64,000 nt of DNA from JBCCGG01 sp039029395 (GCA_039029395.1 JBCCGG010000023.1:1-64000), one strand, 5' to 3'; counted from the first letter of the stretch, positions 45,478 through 54,807 are shown. Program-made: numbers and translations. Notes: a model not told the origin generated them from the sequence alone.

Positions 45478-46077
45478 ATGTCCGCGATCGAAATCGTCGC
45501 CACCCTGTTAGGGCTGACCAATGTCACCTTGATCGTCCGGCGCAACATCTGGAACTTTCCTTTCGGCCTGGCGATGGTCGCGCTCTATGCCAAGATCTTC
45601 TACGATCACAAGCTCTATTCCGACGCCCTGCTGCAGATCTTTTTCTTCGCCATCCAGCTGTACGGCTGGTGGTACTGGCTCAAGGGCCGCGCCGACAACG
45701 GGCTGATTCGCGTCGAGCTGCTGGACCAGGCCTGGCGCCTCGCGGCGCTCGCTGCAATCGCCATCGGCTCGGCCTTGCTCGGCTGGGTCATGGCGAGCCA
45801 CAGCGACGCCGCCGTGCCTTACTGGGATGCGACCACCACGGTCATGAGCGTGGTGGCGACGCTGCTCATGTGCCGGCGCAAGATCGAGAACTGGGTGCTT
45901 TGGATCGCGGTCGACGTGCTTGCGATCGGGATCTACAGCTACAAAGAGCTCTATCTGACCGCCGGGCTCTACGCCGTGTTCCTTGGCCTAGCCACCTGGG
46001 GCCTGGTGTCCTGGAAAAAGGCCTACCGCGACGGCACTGGTGCGCCTGCTGCGACGAGGGTCCCGGAGGGGCAATGA
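45478..46077 (+). CDS. pnuC: PnuC-family nicotinamide riboside transporter
   Basis: 199 residues with about seven membrane segments and PnuC hallmarks WNFPFGLAMVALYAKIFYDHKLYSDALLQ and FAIQLYGWWYWL. It imports nicotinamide riboside by facilitated diffusion driven by intracellular phosphorylation. The ATG at 45478 follows GAGAGGAG. The stop overlaps the nadR start by four bases, the classic pnuC-nadR salvage pair; the partner appears damaged (see next entry). Confidence 0.92.
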   Translation: MSAIEIVATLLGLTNVTLIVRRNIWNFPFGLAMVALYAKIFYDHKLYSDALLQIFFFAIQLYGWWYWLKGRADNGLIRVELLDQAWRLAALAAIAIGSALLGWVMASHSDAAVPYWDATTTVMSVVATLLMCRRKIENWVLWIAVDVLAIGIYSYKELYLTAGLYAVFLGLATWGLVSWKKAYRDGTGAPAATRVPEGQ

Positions 46078-46843
46078 CCCGGGGCTTTCTGCTCGGCAAG
46101 GTCATGCCGCCCCACAGCGGACACGTCTATCTCTGCGACTTCGCCCGCGTCCTGGTCGATCAGCTGACCATCCTGGTCTGCTCACAGGAGCGCGACCCAA
46201 TTCCGGGTGCGCTGCGCCTGGCCTGGATGCAGGAGCTCTTCCCCAGCTGCCGAGTCTTGCACCTGGACGAGGAGGAGCCTCAGGAGCCATCGGAACACGC
46301 GGAGTTCTGGCCGATCTGGCAGCGGCTCGTCAGGCGCTTCCACCCGGAGCCGGTCGACGCCGTTTTTGCCTCTGAGCCCTATGGCGTGCGGCTCGCAAAG
46401 GACGTCGGCGCGCGCTTCGTCCCGGTCGATCTAGCGCGCTCGGTGGTCCCGGTTTCGGCGCGAGAGATCCGCCGCGACCCGCTCGGCCACTGGCGCTATC
46501 TGCCGCCGCCGGTGCGACCCTACTACGTCAAGAAAGTTTGCCTGTTCGGACCGGAGAGCACGGGCAAGTCGACTCTGGCCAAGGCACTTGCCGCCCATTT
46601 CGAGACGGTCTTCGTGCCGGAATATGCGCGCGCCTACACCGATCGCTTCGGCACCGACTGCTCCCGGGAAGACCTCCTGCGAATCGCGGTCGGGCAAAGC
46701 GCGGCTGCCACTTCTTCGCGGCTTGCCGCGCCGAGCTGGAGGACCGCGGGCTGCGGTACAGAACCCTTTCCGGTGACCCTCAGTCGCGTGTGCGCACTGC
46801 CATAGACGCGGTCGAGCGCGCCTTTTTTGGTAAGGCGGCCTAA
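46074..46843 (+). pseudogene. nadR: NadR-like NMN adenylyltransferase/ribosylnicotinamide kinase with internal deletion
   Basis: The first ~205 residues are intact NadR: adenylyltransferase motif GKVMPPHSGH, VSAREIRRDPLGHWRYL, then kinase Walker A GPESTGKST and VPEYARAYTDRFG. After AVGQSAAA (near 46700) the frame loses family character and ends at 46805 as a Ser/Arg-rich tail. A different frame resumes with HFFAACRAELEDRGLRYRTLSGD and a normal NadR C-terminus to 46843. Compared with the roughly 340-residue family length, about 80-90 residues of the kinase centre are missing and the two parts are out of frame. The adenylyltransferase half could still work; the kinase should not. A sequencing or assembly error is an alternative. 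Confidence 0.75.
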
Positions 46844-46897
46844 ACCGGCAACGCCGAGCCCTCGCTCAGCGCTGCCGGTGGTCACTTAGTCCAATGG

Positions 46898-48319
46898 CTA
46901 CTTCTCGTCCCAGGCGGTCCTGTCGATGTCCAGATCGGCGAACTTGTCCGGGTCGAACACCGGCTTTTCATTGCCCTCCTTGAGCTGAGCCCGGTAGTCG
47001 GTCAGCACGCGAAGAGCAACCGGGAACAGCATGATGATGGCCAAGAGGTTGACCAAGGCCAGGATGCCCATCATGGGATCGGAGAAGAAGAACACCGCCG
47101 TGGCGGCCGGGGCCGAGGAGCCCAGGAACACCAGGATGACGATCATAACGCGCAGGATATGGCGCGAGATCGGGCTCTCGGTGAAGACCGTGAGCGCGTT
47201 CTCACCCAAGTAGTAATTGTAGATGATCGAGCTGAAGGCGAACAGCAGAATCGCCGCGGTCAGGAAGTACTGGCTCCATTCCCCGAAGTGGGAAACCAGA
47301 GACTGCTGGGTTAGCACCACGCCGTCCACGTTCTCGGCGCCGGCCACGTAGACGTCGCCGAGCAAGATCATGAAAGCGGTGCAGGAGCAGATGATGATGG
47401 TGTCGATGAAGACCGACAGCGACTGCACGATGCCTTGGCTAACCGGGTGGCGCACGTAGGCGACCGCCGCCACGTTGGGCGCGCTGCCCAGGCCCGCCTC
47501 GTTGGAGAAAAGGCCGCGCCGCAAGCCTTGAGCCACCGCCGCGCCCATGCCGCCGCCGACCGCCTCTTCGATGCCGAAGGCGTTCTTGACGATCATGGCG
47601 AACACGGCCGGCACATCGCCGATGTTGATGATGATGACCAGGATCGCCAGGCCGATGTAACCGAGCGCCATGATCGGCACCACCACGTCGGCCACGTGAG
47701 CGATGCGCTTGATGCCGCCGTAGACCACGAAGGCGGTGACAATCGCCAGGCCGATGCCCGTCCACAGCCGGCCGATGCCCAAGCTGTCCTGCGCCGCGCC
47801 GGCGACGGTGTTGCCTTGAAAGGCATTGAATCCCAAAGCGAAAGCGGCGATCAGGCAGACCGCGTAAAGCATCGCCAGCCATTTAAACTGGCTGCCCAGG
47901 CCGTGCATGATGTACTGGGCCGGGCCGCCGCGATAGGTGCCGTTCTCGTCCGATCGCTTAAAGACCTGAGCAAGCGAACATTCGATTAAGCTGGTCGCCA
48001 TGCCGATCAAGGCGATCGCCCACATCCAGAACACAGCCCCCGGTCCGCCCAGGGTAATGGCCACCGCAACGCCGGCGATGTTACCGCCGCCGACCCGGCC
48101 GCCAACGCTGACCAAAAGCGCCTCGCGCGAGCTGACGTGCCCTTTGGCGCTGTCGCCGCCACCCTGGGTCAGCACCCGCCACATGCGCCCGAAGAATTGA
48201 AACTGAACGAATCCGGTTGCCAGAGTGAAGAAAGCACCGAGAACCACTAGGAAGGGTATCAGCGACCACCCCCAAGTACCGTCCCCGATGTATCCGAAAA
48301 TGTCTTCTAGGAATCCCAT
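46898..48319 (-). CDS. Sodium:alanine/glycine symporter, AGCS family
   Basis: 473 residues with about eleven membrane segments. Family blocks are VGGRVGGGNIAGVAVAITLGGPGAVFWMW, the GTYRGGPAQYIMHGLG segment and LFSNEAGLGSAPNVAA. It takes up alanine, glycine or a related small amino acid with sodium. Start at 48319 rests on the AGGGAGAGG box just upstream. The C-terminal tail (KPVFDPDKFADLDIDRTAWDEK) is acidic. Divergent from an HTH regulator gene over 309 bases. Confidence 0.92.
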   Translation of the reverse strand: MGFLEDIFGYIGDGTWGWSLIPFLVVLGAFFTLATGFVQFQFFGRMWRVLTQGGGDSAKGHVSSREALLVSVGGRVGGGNIAGVAVAITLGGPGAVFWMWAIALIGMATSLIECSLAQVFKRSDENGTYRGGPAQYIMHGLGSQFKWLAMLYAVCLIAAFALGFNAFQGNTVAGAAQDSLGIGRLWTGIGLAIVTAFVVYGGIKRIAHVADVVVPIMALGYIGLAILVIIINIGDVPAVFAMIVKNAFGIEEAVGGGMGAAVAQGLRRGLFSNEAGLGSAPNVAAVAYVRHPVSQGIVQSLSVFIDTIIICSCTAFMILLGDVYVAGAENVDGVVLTQQSLVSHFGEWSQYFLTAAILLFAFSSIIYNYYLGENALTVFTESPISRHILRVMIVILVFLGSSAPAATAVFFFSDPMMGILALVNLLAIIMLFPVALRVLTDYRAQLKEGNEKPVFDPDKFADLDIDRTAWDEK

Positions 48320-48503
48320 TTGGCCTCTCCCTGTTTTGGCTTGTTGCCCATAGAGTACATCAACGTTGCTAGGAGACGCGACCCTTGGTCGCACGATCTC
48401 TTCTCATAGGTGACGTTTTCTTGACGACCAACATCGACCGCTGCAACGAAACAGCGGCCTCCCGGATGCGATTGCTGTCAGATCCCCCCGAACCGTGGCC
48501 CCC

Positions 48504-48524
48504 GCAGGCCGCCATACGGCCTGC
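48504..48524. other. Perfect hairpin in the divergent region 48320-48628
   Basis: GCAGGCCG (48504-48511) pairs with CGGCCTGC (48517-48524) around a 5-base loop. It lies between the AGCS symporter and HTH genes and could be an operator or a leader hairpin. Nothing else is recognised in the 309-base region apart from the promoter palindrome near 48591. Confidence 0.4.
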
Positions 48525-48590
48525 TTCACAGTGTCCCGGACTTGGTTGAAGGAGGCAATTTCGCTAAATTGACGCACTTTGCGCTTTTTG

Positions 48591-48605
48591 ATGCTATAAT
48601 AGCAT
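48591..48605. promoter_or_regulatory. Palindrome covering a TATAAT -10 box
   Basis: ATGCTAT (48591-48597) and ATAGCAT (48599-48605) form a perfect inverted repeat around one A, and TATAAT (48595-48600) lies inside it, 28 bases before the HTH gene's start. A TTGACG at 48569-48574 is a possible but widely spaced -35. This fits an autorepressor site. Confidence 0.55.
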
Positions 48606-48628
48606 GAAAGAGCGGAAGGGGGTGGTCC

Positions 48629-49441
48629 GTGTCCGAAGGGGGTTTTCCGGAGAATCTCCGGTTTCTCTGCAGCTACAAGACCTCGATCTCGCAGGTCTGT
48701 CGGGACCTGGCGGTCAACCGCAGCCAGTTCAACCGCTATCTCTCCGGCGCAAGCGCGCCCCGTCCGGGACTAATGCGCAAGATTTGCGATTACTTCGGCA
48801 TCGAGCTGCACGAGGCGCACTTGCCGCCAGCCGACTTCGAGCGCCTCATCAACGTGCGCGGCATGCCGGAGGCGCGGCCCGGCCAATGGCTCGAGCCTCA
48901 CTTCGAGCGCGTCCTTCAGGCCAGCTCCGAGCGCGCGTTGGAGCTGCGCGGAACGTTCTTTGAGTATTACTTTTCCATGGCCATGCCCGGGTCGATCATC
49001 CGCTCTCTGATCGCCCTAGAAGCGCGCCACGGGGCGGTGTTCTATCGCCGGCTCGAGCGGATCGGTCCATGGCACAAGTCAAACCGCCGGCATTGCCGCT
49101 TCCAGGGCATCGCCGTGATGCTTGGCGACCGGATCTTTCTGACCGACTACGACGCCGGGCTCGGCATGGAGCTTTCCCAGACAATCTTGTATCCGGACTA
49201 CGCCAGCCGGGTCAGCACACTCCTGGGCATTCGCCTGGGCATCGCTGCACACCAACAACGATGGCCTTGTTGCGCGCGGGTCTATCTGGAGCGGACGCCG
49301 GCCGGCAACAGCTGGCGCCAAAATCTGCGCCTCTGCGGCCTCTATCCGAGCGACAGCCCGGAGATTGAGGACTCGATCAAACAGGCGATCGACAACAGCC
49401 AGACCGGCCGCCACCAGTTTCTCGCCTACACTAGCCCTTAA
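48629..49441 (+). CDS. HTH (XRE-like) transcriptional regulator with C-terminal sensor domain
   Basis: 270 residues beginning at GTG 48629 after a GGAAGGGGG box. The N-terminus (LRFLCSYKTSISQVCRDLAVNRSQFNRYLSG, residues about 10-45) is an XRE-like helix-turn-helix; the remaining 200 residues are not assigned and contain paired cysteines (WPCCARVYLE). The gene diverges from the AGCS symporter and its 3' end overlaps the rtcB end by 11 bases. A promoter palindrome upstream suggests autoregulation. Confidence 0.75.
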   Translation: MSEGGFPENLRFLCSYKTSISQVCRDLAVNRSQFNRYLSGASAPRPGLMRKICDYFGIELHEAHLPPADFERLINVRGMPEARPGQWLEPHFERVLQASSERALELRGTFFEYYFSMAMPGSIIRSLIALEARHGAVFYRRLERIGPWHKSNRRHCRFQGIAVMLGDRIFLTDYDAGLGMELSQTILYPDYASRVSTLLGIRLGIAAHQQRWPCCARVYLERTPAGNSWRQNLRLCGLYPSDSPEIEDSIKQAIDNSQTGRHQFLAYTSP

Positions 49442-50645
49442 CGCAGACCACCTGGCGCAAGGTATGCACGATCTCGACCAGGTCGGCCTGCGCCGCCATG
49501 ACTGCGTCGATCGGCTTGTAGGCGGCCGGCGACTCGTCGATCACGCCATCGTCCTTGCGGCATTCCACGCCTTCGGTCGCGGCGATGTGGTCTTGCAAGC
49601 TGATCCGCCGCTTGGCCTCGCCTCGGGACATCACCCGCCCGGCACCGTGGGAGCAGCTGTGGAAGCTCTCGGGGTTGCCCTTGCCTCGGACGATGAAGGA
49701 TTTCGCGCCCATGGAGCCGGGAATGATGCCGAGCTCGCCTGCACCTGCCCGCACCGCCCCCTTGCGCGTGACCCAGACCTCGGCGCCGAAATGCTCCTCC
49801 CGGGCGACGTAGTTGTGGTGACAGTTGACCGCAAGCTCGCCCAGGGCGAAGTCGGTGAACGCCTGGGCGAGGATGTCCAGGATCCGCGCCATCATCACCT
49901 CCCGGTTAGCACGGGCATAGTCCTGAGCCCAAACGACCGCTTCGACGTAGTCGTCGAAAAGGGACGCGCCCTCGGCCAAATAGGCCAGATCCTTGTCCGG
50001 CAGATGGATGAACATGCGCTCCATCTCTTGGCGCGCCTGGGAGATGAAGTAAGTGCCAATCCGGTTGCCGACGCCGCGCGAGCCCGAGTGCAGCATGACC
50101 CAGACCCGGTCGGCCTGGTCCAGGCAGAGCTCGATGAAATGATTGCCACCGCCCAACGAGCCGATCTGCAGCGCCGCGGAGCGGCCCTTCCGGTCGGCGA
50201 TCTTCGGGTGCTTGGCCTCGATCGCCTCGTAGCCTGCCTTGAGACCGCGATACCAGGCCTTGTCGCTTTCCTTGGGCAGGGTGTCGGCGGCGAAAAAGGC
50301 ACGGCCGACCGGAACCTTCTCTTCGATCGCGCTGCGCAGCCCGGCCAGGCTGTCGGGTAGCTGGTGGCTGGTCAGCGAGGTTTGCACCGCCATCATGCCG
50401 CACCCGATGTCGACCCCAACGGCCGCCGGAATGATCGCGCCCTTGGTCGGGATCACGCTGCCAACGGTCGCGCCCTTGCCGTAGTGGACATCGGGCATGG
50501 CCGCCAAGTGCTTGTGGATGAAGGGCAAGCCCGCCACGTTCTGGAGCTGGCGCATGGCGCTTTCGTCCACCGGCACGCCCCTAGTCCACATCTTGACCGG
50601 CGTGCCGTCCTTGGGCGCCAGCACCTCGTAGTTTCGGTCGCTCAT
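49431..50645 (-). CDS. rtcB: RNA-splicing ligase RtcB
   Basis: 404 residues with clear RtcB blocks: GVDIGCGMMAVQTSL, GGGNHFIELC, HSGSRGVGNRIG, NCHHNYVAREEHFG, PGSMGAKSFIVRGKGN and SCSHGAGRVMSRGEAKR with the guanylylated His. It joins 2',3'-cyclic phosphate or 3'-phosphate RNA ends to 5'-OH ends using GTP and Mn. The start overlaps the stop of the hydrolase gene by one base (TAATG), so translation is coupled. No rtcA or rtcR is present. The coupling to a hydrolase is unusual. Confidence 0.95.
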   Translation of the reverse strand: MSDRNYEVLAPKDGTPVKMWTRGVPVDESAMRQLQNVAGLPFIHKHLAAMPDVHYGKGATVGSVIPTKGAIIPAAVGVDIGCGMMAVQTSLTSHQLPDSLAGLRSAIEEKVPVGRAFFAADTLPKESDKAWYRGLKAGYEAIEAKHPKIADRKGRSAALQIGSLGGGNHFIELCLDQADRVWVMLHSGSRGVGNRIGTYFISQARQEMERMFIHLPDKDLAYLAEGASLFDDYVEAVVWAQDYARANREVMMARILDILAQAFTDFALGELAVNCHHNYVAREEHFGAEVWVTRKGAVRAGAGELGIIPGSMGAKSFIVRGKGNPESFHSCSHGAGRVMSRGEAKRRISLQDHIAATEGVECRKDDGVIDESPAAYKPIDAVMAAQADLVEIVHTLRQVVCVKG

Positions 50646-51538
50646 TACAGGTATCGCTCGAGAAACGTCTTAACCCTCGAGGTTGTATCACCCGCGGCCG
50701 CGGAATCGTAGCGCAAAGTTCGGCCGGGACCGTCTTTGTCAAAGCCTTCAATATCGAAAAGGTGATGAACGCCGGGGTAGACCTGAAGCAGCAGCTCCCG
50801 GCCGCCTGCCGCCTTGGCCAAGTGGCGGCGGCAAAAGGTGGCCGGCGCCAGCTCGTCAGCTTCGCCGATCAGCACCAGGAGCGGCGCGTCGTAGGCGGCG
50901 ATCTCTTGACAAGAAGGATAGAGCGCGATGCCGGCGGCAAAGCCCTCACTGTCCGGGGGGCGAAAGTCCGGCGCCAAGGCGTAGAGCGCGGCAGTGCCGC
51001 CCTGGGACATGCCCAGCACCGCGATCTTCTCTGGCTGCACGAAGGGTTGGGTTGCCAGGAACGCGCGTGCGCCGAGCGCGTCCAACATGCGGGGGTAGGC
51101 GTCCACGTGGCGTCGCTTGATACCGGTCTTGGTCTCGCCGGCATTGCCCGTGTTGTGGCCATAGAGGCCGCGCGGGCTCAAGGAATCCACGTCGAGCACG
51201 ACGTAGCCCCAATCGCGCAAGCGCTTAGCCCAGAGATCGTTCCATTCAAAAATGCCTGACGCACCGTGCAGCAGCACGACTCCTGGGAAGGGCCCTTCGC
51301 CTTCTGGCCTGAACAACCGGCCCAGCACCCTGGTCGGCTCGGGATCAGGCAGCTTTAGCCCCTTCTTCTCAGCGATCTTCTTCTTGAAGGCGCTGGGCGG
51401 CGGCGGCGTGGCGCCGGGGAAGAACACCATCTCGGGCAGGTAGCCCTGATACTCCTGCTCGATTCCTTGGGTCCGGTCCGGTGCCGGCGCTTGGGCGCTG
51501 AGCGCAAGCCCGATGACCAAAAGCAACAGCGGGCGCAT
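50645..51538 (-). CDS. Exported dienelactone hydrolase-like protein
   Basis: 297 residues with a signal peptide (MRPLLLLVIGLALSAQAPA). The alpha/beta hydrolase core has GVVLLHGASGIFEWNDLWAKRL, the nucleophile elbow GMSQGG (Ser), an Asp in IGEADELAP and the His in YPGVHHLFD. In the dienelactone hydrolase superfamily the nucleophile is usually Cys; here it is Ser. An extracytoplasmic esterase or carboxylesterase role is likely; substrate unknown. It starts 11 bases after the amidohydrolase gene and overlaps the start of rtcB. Confidence 0.82.
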   Translation of the reverse strand: MRPLLLLVIGLALSAQAPAPDRTQGIEQEYQGYLPEMVFFPGATPPPPSAFKKKIAEKKGLKLPDPEPTRVLGRLFRPEGEGPFPGVVLLHGASGIFEWNDLWAKRLRDWGYVVLDVDSLSPRGLYGHNTGNAGETKTGIKRRHVDAYPRMLDALGARAFLATQPFVQPEKIAVLGMSQGGTAALYALAPDFRPPDSEGFAAGIALYPSCQEIAAYDAPLLVLIGEADELAPATFCRRHLAKAAGGRELLLQVYPGVHHLFDIEGFDKDGPGRTLRYDSAAAGDTTSRVKTFLERYL

Positions 51539-51549
51539 AGCTGCCGGCC

Positions 51550-53085
51550 TCAGCGCCGGGAGTTGTAGACAACGTAGGGATCGAGCTCCGGGGTCTCCCA
51601 GGACTGGTACCAAGCCTCCAGATGAGGCGTCAAAGCGGCAACCATGTCGGCCGCCTCGCTCGGATAAGCCTCGGCGGCAAGGCTCTCGGCCAGCGCCCGC
51701 CCGACCTCCAGGGTATTGAATCGGGTCGGCTGTCGGTCTTCCAGCACCAATTCACCGGCAACCAGCACGCTGGTCACGTCGCTGGCCTTGGCGCGCAGCA
51801 GGATTAGGTCGCGCGGGTCGGCCTCCGGTGCGATCCACGGCCAGGTCAGGCGCGCTGTGTCGAGCAGCACCAAATCGGCCTGGTAGCCCGGCGCCAGACG
51901 ACCCAGTCGGCCTTCCTGGCGCAGCAGCTTGGCGCCGCCCAAGGTCGCCATCTCAAAGACCCGGGTGGGCGCCGGGGCCGGGCCGCCAAGATGCGGGGTA
52001 CGCGCCAGGCGCAGGGCGAGGCGCATCTCCGCGAAGAAGTCCTCGTCGTCGTTGATCGTCGTGCCATCCATGCCAAGCGCCACCGTTGTGTCCGAGGCGA
52101 GCAGCGCGTTGAGCGGCGCGATTCCTGTGCGCAAGCGCAGGTTGGAGCCGGGGTTGTGGCTGATCCCCGATCCGGTTTCGGCCAAAAGCGCGATCTCGGC
52201 CTCGCTCAGCCAGACACCGTGTGCGATCGAAAATCGCGGACCGAGCAGGCCCAGCTCGCCCATATGGCTGAGCGTCGCCGTGCCGTAGTCGCGCGGTCCA
52301 TGGAGCTTCTCGTAAAAGGATTCCGCTAGGTGTGTCTGGATGCCCACGTCTAAGGATTCGGCACGCTCGGCGATCTCCTGAAGGAAGGGGTCGGAGACCC
52401 ACTGGGGGCCCGGCGGGCCGAACCAGACGTCAATGCGCGGGTGGTCCTTGTAGCGCCGCCAGGCCTCGTCCATCACGGCGAAATAGTCGGCGCGGGTCAG
52501 CTGATCGGGACCCGGCAACTGAACGCCGGCTTGGTCTCGCAGCTCCGGCGGAAGATCGTCTAGGAAGACCGCATCCTGGCCCTTGCCGTGAACCAGATGG
52601 CTCTGATCGCTAACCCCAGCAGCATAGGCGACCCGCAGGCCGGCCTTGTCGTAGGCCGCCAGGCCGCGGCCTAGGCGATCTGCGAAAGCCTCGGCTGGGC
52701 CACCGCCGCTCATCACCTCGACCACGCTCGTGACGCCGCTGCGCAGCAGCCGGTCGGCGCTCAGCAGCACGTTCAGCCCCATATCGCTCGGCCGCATGCG
52801 GGCATGGGCGAGGATCCAGGGCTCCAGAAGGTCGTCGGGTATGGCGTGCTGAAGGGCCGTGACACCAGCGCTGTGGTGGTGGGCATTGATCAAGCCCGGC
52901 AAGACCGCGGTCCGCTCCGAGCCGATCACTCGGGCGTCCGGATTGGCCGCGTGCAGGGTTGGCCAGTCGCCGACCTCTTCGATCACGTCGCCGGTGACCA
53001 GGACGGCGCCGTCTTCAACTGTGCCGTCGGACTCGGCGGCGCCGGTCACCAACCAGCGGCCACGAACCAGCAGGCGATCCGTCAT
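51550..53085 (-). CDS. Amidohydrolase, SsnA/chlorohydrolase-like
   Basis: 511 residues of the metal-dependent amidohydrolase superfamily, subtype of cytosine/methylthioadenosine deaminases and TrzN/AtzA. Metal ligands are HHH in PGLINAHHHSAGV, His in THLAES, His in IAHGVWLSEAE and Asp in LGMDGTTIND. The C-terminal beta-sandwich (LVLLDTARLTW, DVTSVLVAGELVLED) is intact. It would remove amino or chloro groups from N-heterocycles or guanidino compounds; substrate unassigned. Encoded 3 bases after the GMC gene, forming a four-gene run with the esterase and rtcB. Confidence 0.85.
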   Translation of the reverse strand: MTDRLLVRGRWLVTGAAESDGTVEDGAVLVTGDVIEEVGDWPTLHAANPDARVIGSERTAVLPGLINAHHHSAGVTALQHAIPDDLLEPWILAHARMRPSDMGLNVLLSADRLLRSGVTSVVEVMSGGGPAEAFADRLGRGLAAYDKAGLRVAYAAGVSDQSHLVHGKGQDAVFLDDLPPELRDQAGVQLPGPDQLTRADYFAVMDEAWRRYKDHPRIDVWFGPPGPQWVSDPFLQEIAERAESLDVGIQTHLAESFYEKLHGPRDYGTATLSHMGELGLLGPRFSIAHGVWLSEAEIALLAETGSGISHNPGSNLRLRTGIAPLNALLASDTTVALGMDGTTINDDEDFFAEMRLALRLARTPHLGGPAPAPTRVFEMATLGGAKLLRQEGRLGRLAPGYQADLVLLDTARLTWPWIAPEADPRDLILLRAKASDVTSVLVAGELVLEDRQPTRFNTLEVGRALAESLAAEAYPSEAADMVAALTPHLEAWYQSWETPELDPYVVYNSRR

Positions 53086-53088
53086 GCC

Positions 53089-54786
53089 CTAACCCTCGAG
53101 CGTTCGCTTGGGTGCGCCTTGGCGCTGGCGGGTCTCCCACTCTGGGTCGATCCAGGCCGGGGCGTTGGAGGCAGGTAGGGCATCGCGACCCAAGATAATG
53201 TCGGCTGCCTTCTCGCCGACCATGATGGTCGGGCCGTTCAAGTTGCCGTTGGTGATTACTGGGAAGATCGAGGAATCGGCTAAGCGCAGGTTGTCGATGC
53301 CGATCACCCGGCATTGGGGATCGACCACCGCCAAAGGATCCGAGGCATCGCCCATCTTGCAGGTGCACGAGGGATGGTAGGCGCTTTCCGTATTCTGGCG
53401 CACCCAGGCGTCGATCTCGTCGTCGGCGCGCACCAGGTCGCCGGGTTGGATCTCGGCGTCCCGGTAGGTGTCCATCGCCGGCTGGGCGAGGATTTCGCGG
53501 GTCAGGCGGATGCACGCCCGCCAGTCGCGCACGTCGTCTTCTTCCTTCATGTAGTTGAACAGGATCTTAGGCTTGGCCTCGGGGTCGGGCGAGGCGATGC
53601 GCACCCAGCCCCGGCTCTTCGGCTTGTTGGGACCGACGTGGACCTGAAAGCCGTGGCCGTCGAAGGCGGCGTTGCCGTCATAGCGCATGGCGGCCGGCAA
53701 GAAGTGATACTGGATGTCCGGCCATTTAAGCCCGGCCCGGGAGCGGATGAAGGCGCACGATTCGAAGTGGTTGGTGGCGCCCAGGCCGTCCTTGAAGAGC
53801 ATCCAGCGCGTGCCGATCATCAGCTTATTCAGGGGTCCGATCTTGCCGTTGAGCGTGATCGGCTGGGTACAGCGATACTGGAAATAGACCTCCAGGTGAT
53901 CTTGCAGGTTTTCGCCGACTCCGGCCAGCTCGTGCACGACCGGTACACCGGCCTCCTGCAGCACCTGCCCCGGACCGATGCCCGAAATTTGAAGCAGTGT
54001 GGGCGACCCGATCGAGCCAGCCGCGAGCACCACCTCGCGCATAGCGCGGGCCTGGTGAACGGCTCCCGCCTGTTGGTACTCCACACCGACCGCCTTGCGC
54101 CCTTCAAGCAGAATTCGCCGGGTCAGGGCGCCGGAGGCGACCTTGAGGTTGGGCCGCCCCAACGCCGGCTTAAGGTAGCCATTGGCGGTCGACCAGCGCA
54201 CACCGTCCTTGACCGTCATGTGCATGGGGCCGAAGCCTTCCTGCTGGTGACCGTTGTAGTCGGCCGTCTCAAGATAGCCGGCCTCGACGCCAGCCTCGAT
54301 AAAGGCCCGGTAGAGCGGATTGAGCTCCATCTCGTTGCCGTTGCAGGTCGCCAGCGGCCCTTCGGCGCCCCGATAGTCGTCGCCGCCGCCCTTCCATGTC
54401 TCGGCCCGACGGAAATAGGGCAAGCAATGGCGGTAACCCCAGCCGGCCGCGCCTTCCTCTTCCCACTGGTCGAAATCGCATGCATGGCCGCGCACGTAGA
54501 CCATCCCATTGATCGACGACGAGCCGCCCAGCACCTTGCCGCGCGGGCAGTGCAGGCGGCGGTTGTCGAGATGGGGCTCGGGCTCGGATTCGAAGAACCA
54601 ATTGAAGCGCTTCATGTTCATGGGGATCGAGAGCGCCGTCGGCATCTGCACGAAGATGCTGCGGTCGCTGCCGCCGGCCTCGATCAGCAGCACCCGGTTT
54701 GCTGGGTCCTCGCTCAGGCGATTGGCCAGAACACAGCCAGCCGAGCCGGCCCCAACAATGACGTAATCGAACTGCTCGTCGGCCAT
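53089..54786 (-). CDS. GMC oxidoreductase, choline dehydrogenase-like
   Basis: 565 residues. FAD site VIVGAGSAGCVLANRLSED at the N-terminus, then GGSSSINGMVYVRGHACDFDQWEE (GMC signature 1), GSIGSPTLLQISGIGP (signature 2) and the catalytic His in ESAYHPSCTCKMG with SIFPVITNGNLNGPTIMVGEKAAD. It oxidises an alcohol such as choline with FAD. ATG 54786 is preceded by GGAGGAGGGTGAGG. Followed closely by the amidohydrolase, and preceded by an MttB-family remnant, which suggests a former quaternary-amine locus. Confidence 0.88.
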   Translation of the reverse strand: MADEQFDYVIVGAGSAGCVLANRLSEDPANRVLLIEAGGSDRSIFVQMPTALSIPMNMKRFNWFFESEPEPHLDNRRLHCPRGKVLGGSSSINGMVYVRGHACDFDQWEEEGAAGWGYRHCLPYFRRAETWKGGGDDYRGAEGPLATCNGNEMELNPLYRAFIEAGVEAGYLETADYNGHQQEGFGPMHMTVKDGVRWSTANGYLKPALGRPNLKVASGALTRRILLEGRKAVGVEYQQAGAVHQARAMREVVLAAGSIGSPTLLQISGIGPGQVLQEAGVPVVHELAGVGENLQDHLEVYFQYRCTQPITLNGKIGPLNKLMIGTRWMLFKDGLGATNHFESCAFIRSRAGLKWPDIQYHFLPAAMRYDGNAAFDGHGFQVHVGPNKPKSRGWVRIASPDPEAKPKILFNYMKEEDDVRDWRACIRLTREILAQPAMDTYRDAEIQPGDLVRADDEIDAWVRQNTESAYHPSCTCKMGDASDPLAVVDPQCRVIGIDNLRLADSSIFPVITNGNLNGPTIMVGEKAADIILGRDALPASNAPAWIDPEWETRQRQGAPKRTLEG

Positions 54787-54807
54787 ATCCTCACCCTCCT
54801 CCAACGT

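Noticed and set aside
44709..46073. Upstream extension of the nadR frame over hisD-like and pnuC genes
   Set aside because: The extension is a shadow of real genes in other frames; NadR motifs start at the ATG at 46074.
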